Source: Carboxylicivirga litoralis | GTDB taxonomy: Bacteria > Bacteroidota > Bacteroidia > Bacteroidales > Marinilabiliaceae | Assembly: GCF_025499605.1 (NCBI RefSeq) | Contig: NZ_JAFMVC010000016.1 | Coordinates: 1 to 48,975 of the forward strand | DNA: 48,975 bases | Reading direction: 5' to 3' | Shown here: positions 47,501-48,975 of the stretch, piece after piece | Position numbering within the stretch: the stretch's first letter is position 1 | Layout of the letters: each line of letters opens with the position of its first letter | The notes under the pieces: model-generated | Database searches by the model: none | What the model was told of the DNA's origin: nothing | What the model saw: only the letters and a program-made list of their open reading frames with translations | Position numbers and translations under genes: made by a program

Positions 47501-48975
47501 TTACCAATGGTTCCATTGAGCAAGCCAATGCCGGACGAGATGCCTCTACCTGTAATTCAGAAATAAAATTATCTGCAAACGAACCGATCAATGCACTTGG
47601 AGAGTGGAGTGTGATTGAAGGTTCTGGCGCATTTGAAGATAAAACCAAGTTTAATACAAATGTTACTGGCTTAGATGAAGGAGAAAACCACTTTGTTTGG
47701 ACCTTGTACAATGGAAGTACTGAATCGAAAGATACGGTTATTATAACCAACAATGTAGTCGCTCAGGCTTACGCTGGTTTAAATAAATCAATATGTAATA
47801 CAGATGAGTTTGAATTGAGTGCTATAGCTCCTGTGGCTGGTCGTGGTTCTGCAAATTGGTCGGTTGTAAGTGGTAGTGGATCATTCGACGACGATACTGC
47901 GCCGTCAACCTTTATAAGAGGCCTAAGTCAGGGTGAAAACACCTTGAAATACGTTATTTCGTTAGATGGTTGTACGAGTGAAGCTTACGTGACGATCACC
48001 AACAATACACCAACGACACCTGATGCCGGAGAAGACCGTACCATTTGTGTTGATTCCATCCAGTTATTACCTAACACACCAGCTTATGGAACAGGTGAAT
48101 GGAGTGTGGTAAGTGGATATGCCGATCCTGATGCCTTAGACAACGACTGGGCTAAGAAGTTGGCACCTGGAGAAAACAAGTTGTTATGGACCATCAATAA
48201 TAATAATTGTACTTTATCCGACGAAATAATAATCATCAATAACCAACCAGATCAAGCCAATGCCGGAGAAGATATTATCGAAGGTTTATGTGTCGATCAC
48301 ACATTGCTTGATGCTGGGCCAGTGCTGTCCGGAAGAGGTGTTGGACGATGGGAGTTGGTGGCAGGATCCGGTTCGGTTACTGAACCTGCTAATCCTAAGT
48401 CGGAAGTAACAGGTCTTGGATTAGGTGTAAACCGATTCCGTTGGGTGGTTGATAATAATGGATGTATTTCAACCGATGAAGTCAATATTTCAAATAACCA
48501 TATTGAAGCCGCTGCGGGTAACGACCAGGTGTTGTGTGCCGATACAGCCACGCTAAAAGCTAACTCTGCTTATCCAGGAACAGGAAGATGGGGTATTGTG
48601 GCAGGCTCAGGTTCTGCAATGTTTGACGATCGTAACGATCCATTTACCAAGGTGCGTGGTCTTCAGGAGGGCGATAATATTCTAACCTGGACCATTAGTT
48701 ATGGCGGTTGTTCGCACACCAGTGAGGTGACCATCACCAATGATAGCCCAAGCGAGGCATGGGCCGGCGATAATCAATCACTTTGTGTTAGCAACTCAAC
48801 TATATTGACAGCAAACCATCCTGCTCGTGGTGTTGGTGAGTGGACAATCGAAAATGGTTCTGCTTCTTTTGCATCCAGCATGCTCGATAATAATGCTGTA
48901 GTTAATGACTTGGCCTTTGGCGATAACATTTTCCGCTGGACAGTGACGCACAATGCTTGTAAATCTGTTTCCGAT
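32503..48975 (+). CDS. Giant SprB-like repeat surface protein (5' part, open at window end)
   Basis: From ATG 32503 the frame stays open for 5491 codons to the last base, so at least 5491 residues and truncated here. The N-terminus has a long signal peptide (hydrophobic WMLILSLLVGVNSEALA, probable cut near residue 36). Architecture: an N-terminal region to about residue 220; Ig-like modules (to about 1225); about 26 SprB-type repeats with anchors such as ISCFGANDG (about 1227-3945); more Ig-like modules; then 13 Trp/Cys repeats of about 82 residues (from about 4400 to the end). SprB-repeat proteins are type IX secretion substrates that act as cell-surface gliding adhesins; a C-terminal sorting domain is expected beyond the window. 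All small frames on either strand inside this span are shadows. It follows dprA by 136 bases with no PorP/SprF partner in view. Confidence 0.93.
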   Translation, partial: MGVNTRALDFFKINGRIASWMLILSLLVGVNSEALAAIYQYDTDCAGGAISASDLLANATTTGGGGLNIPVADRTGGTWTDLGGLTFSTLDENAIITKTTSGNNNYHLDWTVERPVGSGNFIKYDVLLKTRVGFTAPTIIDFTEVNPSSCGIPFSPQARLEISGGSGDYDVTIEDETGAIKYTNNAFPINSFQIINLGSESTDKTYSIITVTGGGGCVADITDVSSITFTNVTPQPFVLQDAVGNTSVTGCASSGVDLYLSNSEDQVSYRVYSGATVVLGPVPGNTTGTPLFLGTVNTIGTTTYYVEATHVSGCNATMGNMTVNLSNAPTATIPAGNNFEKCFGGTEQFDITLNISPTDQGPWNVVMTDGVNDYAFVANTFDDTWRTPDLQATTTYTVKSIEDRNGCINTVNNGSALITVNPKPAVTLVSPDNVCLGNSINLATTVAPVGITIVDYDWSTGVRGPALDNITVLPNIQPIHTYDVTVTSDKGCTGTAAKNITVNSLPVVSFSSPKYTFCQDDAPEVLTSVPAAGGSYNIGSATFDPSIMPVGSQSVTYTYTDVATGCTNSDTKTFTVNPVPNVSITGASNSYCADEGIVTIQGNPSGGGAVAFGSFSCFPNGGYFSDNGDGTANFNTVAAVIDQGPGNYIFSYTVANSLGCDATATHTTTVNPDMNATVNFTGLAAFYCGDDPTQVITLTGNAPGNGTFTINPASAAAGATPAFVDNTDGTATFYPNRAGGGNYDITYEYTDANGCTGRRTYSTTVGATLVFNLDGLTFCQGDPLQTLTATPAGGSFSIEAPDGTIHAPIANGNTTWFDPSTRMPGIYLITYNYDNGGGCLTSQTYPVEIKKAPYPDFSIDGTGKYCEQGARVKLTKVTSNPGVFTGTGVTEESNAYYFNPDLAGVGTHTITFTTDSLGCRSTKTMDVEVVNSPVLDIQLDPSLAYCDNDGGVVIEGLVDGSTSLSGDFTSATNPSGNPLVQNIYAPESIVDDDGKGWLDPAVGPGNYDVTYIYTNPGNGCIYEYTENIEIFQSDGANFNGIDNGAVLCQGTGIVNLYGLLPNGGTGRFPTQNPADPTPDPTADPDKNTGVINSGLLDGEASFDTRLLTPGNYTLLYEYTNAAGCTNYSEKTFTIVEGPVDVYQVVGGGAYCVDAAVKGVTIGIDGSTAGVTYELRLGGTLKQTKVGPAAGGPMNFDALVTEVGTYSVWAILGTCEAPMSGNVTVEVYDLLLQLDGANAVKDISCFGANDGEVKLLASGGSGNYTFEYSLNGGAWTVNPNTTPNHFIDLVPGDYEFRITDQDVSAACALPAGREVNVTINSPTAALSVNFTQLTKNGCDCAATPANCDGSAILTINGGTKFTDLATYPSGYQVDWPSTVTNLSADKLTATQLSDGTYTVNVTDANGCTSSIIVTIDREADISLVLNSQTDNECFGVNVATAQVTAAGGSGQYQFSYDGGVNWTLPTASTNYTTGVLSTGNHDILVRDANHVHCETGFTVTIIGPASGLGLTVTPTGETCAGDDDGSIALNITGGTAPYRYELDGSGTILAVPGTLVISPIADGAHTITILDANDCVVTEVFTIDKAPVINLTGLVTNATCDGNADGKVELTANPANVNYVYSIDAGANWQSSPTFDLLDADIYNFEVKDNVKGCTAVLNNVIVDDNPAIVINASTINNHVVCDGEANGSFTASASGGQPSGSFEYAIATDVGGNPIYQDSPIFTGLSAGTYDIWIRNKGTLCEVYQSDYAIITNPPTPLAVSLVSKTDLSCIGDNTGEIDITVNGGWGVYTYQWRNKDTNENFGTNQDLNAGTIGVGQRIYGGTYEVVVEDANGCQFIFEQIITEPSPWNVSVTTTPNTITNAASDPLIIGDGTAILNPVSGGSDPATYTYEWFDSSNTSIAVGTNSVSNLDPGNYYVVVTGSAATCAHREDFIIGDTTVPLTFDVLPSDAPCNGELGSLQVSITGGTPNYDIDYQRNADPVQTISGTGSNSHTIAVVAGTYSVTVRDANGGIVTKTGIIVDEPNAFTLSALPDYDNCEATIEVTISVADNYSVSWVVPAGAPAITTPDVTAGNSFTASGLTFVGDYIVTVENKTTGCTQSELITLREPKITVVEDITQHKDLLCNGADNGYLAVEVTGRESGHVFNYVWQNLDTGTGPIDTGNTPSIGSTDAVDAGEWQVTVVSSDNCTFDLRGMFITEPTILTMTDPVVKNITTCSTHDNGQVDLSVSGGTAPYTVTVTNGVFIETKTQTVAAFTFTDLPEGNTYTATVVDANACAPVTKAFIVTAPEVVSVTNVDGTISCFGANDGVISFDISGGVQYNDAGTWKNIYDIIITGDNGYNFATQINDVAIPDYTFTSVNTLAPGTYTIRVWDNLATVDPTSGCPEPAFETQVTLSHLEVVETIVNKTCPGGTDNGSIEVVVSGSGNYSWEWTYPDLSVVNTGVINQYNLATGDYTLVVTDVDKGCSLPPITYTVDYEREVQITNWDIKDVDCYNESNGSITNIVHNAAVPPAYNWSGVAVGNENLTEQTNLSIGFYQLTITEPGTGCSASEIFEVKQPDNLHYNLVSTLSCGPFSQNIAVSGLTGGNGNTGNYSYQWMAPDGSLLPDVADNIDVSEEGIYTVTVTDEAGLCSLTKSISVEGVMTIVVTNQQDVSCFGLSDGAIEVSILGGPANRQFVYNWEVYNAGVWNATGTPVTDASIIGITSGTYRVTVSAVDAVNYPCSVTSSDIIINQPVELSYVSINNVDVSTCSGDASGSIEIAVTGGSGVYNLDYTGDNVTDLVSNDGLFRVENLTAATYQLRLSDSNGCVTNPVIQDVTINEPVPLMVAVDNAATRMDCETEGTGTIEFNVTGGNKDSSGNPSYEITVSGHATRNVSAEGAVAYTNLNSGIYTIVVKDLLASTQSACTQTETTVVLELLTIEAQVFDNTCANTVNNVGAIRNITINGTSTNFTWRWDEVAGNLVTDNTSLDQENLPAGDYVLEVVDADRGCTVTKTFTVGVSKVLDITGVAVPISCFGAADGMISGVTILGTTNYTYNWTGAGAVDNTRIDAQENLIQGTYTLEIEDKDNGCRASEVWLIDEPAEITFDLQLVIEDCEPYSRGINVVNPTGGNATVPTDYTYTWRGPGNVVYTTQNLSGLTQGGTYTVTVADNNCGVTKSIVVPEPVVITPTITALDCSSDTNGAIAINVAGGSGDFSYQWTKDGAPYSAVPSISGLAPGTYELTVTDNIESDGTNCTYTWSYDLIAPDALTIIGTVTNVLCNGDNNGEIAINVTGGTGTYSYNWTTIDGSGLVTTDQNQIGLSGGIYTIVVEDANGCVSAAQDFTVNEFDAIDFTPVPVDTDCSGENAEIALTLLTGGSGAYDYYWSATDGGNVPTADKNNQNLTGLVGGTYTVKVSDAANAGCFVEKDIVLTKAITADIQVINQGCAGAENGQINLTVSGGVAPYSFAWTTTDGNGLVATDQNQTGLAAGTYEVTITDSRGTGSCSISETITVGIDVDITISANVSNISCFGGDDGVITLSQVTGGNGTYGYTWSGPIGSNLVAGQRSQNGLIAGDYKVIVEDLATGCSVEQTYTITQPAEIIISVDNVVDVECKGAQTGGITISATGGTGAYNYLWTGPASNLVQNVATQSNLMAGDYTVTVTDVHNCSSSTVDITINEPVNALSASLQNITNVSLNGGNDGEIEISVFGGTGGKTIAWSGLDFGGAPIALTPVQQNTTNPQDLVAGIYTVIVTDDNGCSVTLDDIRVTEPNMALSMSFTKKDIEPCNGSGFGEISVTALGGMAPYTITLKTSGGVVVSSVNADQLIESSLTQGIYTIEIEDDNSTVITQTVTINEPPVLTITTSGKVDVTCNGASTGSFDFQVSGGLVQAPNNYYKVIVTGAGSYYKEFTTVTAGVSVPVPALAAGEYHLTVIDDISDTQSYNIGENCYSETSIVIAQPEAVATIANDASICAGESAVLQISVVDYPVSAANPLDITLSDGTIHTMTSATTNVTVTPVATTTYSITAVEDGGCSKGSSDGSTATVVVNELPSAHISLVGADEICLGESTQFRLQLLEGSRPWNVVYNDGSTSTSLSIMNRDTIITVTPVSNTSYNLVSVNDGNCTGTTLTGQVDITVNELPSVTMSVLPANTSICEGDNSELVFTFPTGTADYEVTYKEGGVVKTVNATPLVGNQYTLTISPSITTDYELVSVKDANACDVAVSASVITITVLNNPADAGTISGDMIVCQGATGVSYTIADIADATSYLWNVPASMGTIVTGNGTKTITVDFLTSFTGSDNITVSGVNGCSTGRSSSIGVTASLLPEKPITPSGSINICEGETGLRYSITAVANASSYTWSIPEGLEFVGDNNGTEIELNVKPAYNNFVGEIKVTANNACGAGEESDPLVVTVSPLPVANAGTDEYGICASTHQLNATAPGVGFTGRWTVTQGTARIVAGEENLFNAHITGISHGENTFVWTVTNTATGCTSSDDVSIFNDQVVISAAADNNAVCNGEVEVTGTPIYADASHGYWTITAGGGFVETPSAATTRITNLNNGLNTIEWTIVKNGCESKAAIDVVNNQPTVPVIYDKNGIAASLIDLVCHEDFTDISATAPVQPGETGTWRIVSGSANFGANPNATAITVNDIAHGETTLTWTIQNGACTDVATVVLRNNELNVDAGDDVSQCSDTYTLDASVPGVGVTGQWSIPAGLGTGVFNDGTRATATVSNLSRGANTLRWTMTKNGCSSFDDVIITNNASSAAAVGTRQELCAYETVLTGNAPSAAFGETGFWSVIQGSGAFDDETQHDTRVSGLAHGLNIFRWTILHNGCSSHADLEIYNRHVDVYAGKDTIICGKTVTLTANTPNAGDVGEWTLISGVGGGTFKPTDKNNPEILIGGLDYGRNGFVWTIMHDGCASSDEIFVTNDNPYYEDSAGDKREVSAGDPIFVNGSTAVMVADDPLAGDGFWTLVSGGGVITDPSNAGTLITDLRKGESVFRWTVTNGVCSYYSDVTITNGSIEQANAGRDASTCNSEIKLSANEPINALGEWSVIEGSGAFEDKTKFNTNVTGLDEGENHFVWTLYNGSTESKDTVIITNNVVAQAYAGLNKSICNTDEFELSAIAPVAGRGSANWSVVSGSGSFDDDTAPSTFIRGLSQGENTLKYVISLDGCTSEAYVTITNNTPTTPDAGEDRTICVDSIQLLPNTPAYGTGEWSVVSGYADPDALDNDWAKKLAPGENKLLWTINNNNCTLSDEIIIINNQPDQANAGEDIIEGLCVDHTLLDAGPVLSGRGVGRWELVAGSGSVTEPANPKSEVTGLGLGVNRFRWVVDNNGCISTDEVNISNNHIEAAAGNDQVLCADTATLKANSAYPGTGRWGIVAGSGSAMFDDRNDPFTKVRGLQEGDNILTWTISYGGCSHTSEVTITNDSPSEAWAGDNQSLCVSNSTILTANHPARGVGEWTIENGSASFASSMLDNNAVVNDLAFGDNIFRWTVTHNACKSVSD
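33181..36180 (+). repeat. Ig-like module block of the giant protein
   Basis: A series of 80-120-residue modules begins with strands like PAVTLVSPDNVCLGNSINL, VVSFSSPKYTFCQDDAPEVL, FNLDGLTFCQGDPLQTL and PDFSIDGTGKYCEQGARV. Each ends in a YTYTDVATGCTNSDTKTFTV-type strand. One Cys occurs early and one before the last strand of most modules, which suggests one disulfide each. They resemble PKD/Ig-like modules of Bacteroidota surface proteins. Confidence 0.75.
36181..44340 (+). repeat. About 26 SprB-type repeats
   Basis: Repeats of 75-100 residues share an opening C(F/N/S)G..DG anchor (ISCFGANDGEVKL 36226, ATCDGNADGKVEL 37303, LSCIGDNTGEIDI 37804, ISCFGANDGVISF 39402, VSCFGLSDGAIEV 40464, VLCNGDNNGEIAI 42280, VECKGAQTGGITI 43284). 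A GG.G.Y.Y.W core, an L.AG.Y.V.V.D..GC segment and a closing .I.EP strand follow. A few interspersed modules lack the anchor (near 38041, 38600, 40210, 41790). Confidence 0.85.
44341..45700 (+). repeat. Second Ig-like module block
   Basis: Modules with ICAGESAVLQISV, EICLGESTQFRLQLL, SICEGDNSELVFTFP, IVCQGATGVSYTIADI and NICEGETGLRYSITAV openings resemble the first block more than the SprB repeats. The last two carry the SYLWNVPASMG / SYTWSIPEGLE pattern typical of PKD-like modules in Bacteroidota adhesins. Confidence 0.75.
45701..48975 (+). repeat. 13 tandem Trp/Cys repeats of about 82 residues
   Basis: Consensus: AG.D...C...(V/L)L.A..P..G.G.W.V..GSG.F......T.V..L..G.N.(F/L)RWT(V/I)..NGC.S.D.V.I.NN. 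Units start near 45706, 45970, 46225, 46498, 46747, 46996, 47263, 47527, 47770, 48019, 48259, 48514 and 48760, at roughly 240-275-base spacing; the last is cut by the window end. Most have one Cys near the start and one in NGC. The unit at 47263 lacks the first and the unit at 47527 lacks the second. Confidence 0.85.

Noticed and set aside
34604-48551. Many 60-100-residue frames on both strands in the adhesin region
   Set aside because: All overlap the continuous frame from 32503 and show composition expected from translating its other frames.
36181-48975. Possible CRISPR array or non-coding repeat region
   Set aside because: The repeats are protein-level units of 75-100 residues in one unbroken frame with diverged DNA; there are no short identical repeats with unique spacers.

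Overview
The window is AT-rich and reads as a chromosomal segment of a Bacteroidota bacterium. Supporting signs are PorP/SprF, a CHU_C-type C-terminal domain and SprB repeats (type IX secretion and gliding families), SusC-like N-terminal modules, many small outer-membrane beta-barrels, a TAnnTTTG promoter element and a REP/Y1-transposase relic. The mix of gene families suggests a facultative or aerotolerant member of the Marinilabiliales/Bacteroidales; that placement is inference. I see no rRNA, tRNA, CRISPR array or prophage.

Layout. 1-440: a REP-like hairpin, an internally deleted Y1 (REP-associated) transposase and a 14-bp palindrome. 449-4814: a two-gene unit made of a receiver-domain/PEP-synthase-like ATP-binding protein and a glutamate dehydrogenase homologue whose catalytic lysine is methionine. 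4855-8161: envelope proteins (Spy-like, DUF4136-like lipoprotein, beta-barrel, lipoprotein) and a small heat-shock protein behind a sigma-54-type promoter. 8204-8369: a MITE-like element inserted exactly at the stop codon of a PorP/SprF gene. 8367-13915: PorP/SprF plus a 1463-aa PKD/CHU_C surface protein (type IX secretion pair). 14221-20283: metabolism and stress genes: proline dehydrogenase, MATE exporter, a Mn-type and an Fe-type superoxide dismutase in tandem, nitroreductase, a small carboxypeptidase-regulatory-domain protein and GTP cyclohydrolase I.

20366-26300 is a cell-envelope signalling locus. On the minus strand an ECF sigma factor overlaps a hybrid protein with an anti-sigma-like N-terminus and a periplasmic TonB C-terminus, followed by a lipoprotein and two beta-barrels. 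Divergent to it is a von Willebrand A protein that begins with a SusC-like regulatory domain and a TonB-box-like segment but has no beta-barrel. 26387-32366 holds a membrane protein, aroB and aroA of the shikimate pathway, a PH-like membrane protein, a beta-barrel, a 540-base non-coding stretch with nested palindromes, and dprA.

32503-48975 is one open frame of 5491 codons that runs off the window. It encodes a giant SprB-like adhesin arranged in blocks: Ig-like modules, about 26 SprB-type repeats, further Ig-like modules, then 13 Trp/Cys repeats of about 82 residues. The most unusual items are the active-site-substituted GDH paired with the receiver/ATP-grasp protein, the sigma/anti-sigma-TonB/VWA locus, the MITE at the porP stop codon, and the architecture of the giant adhesin.
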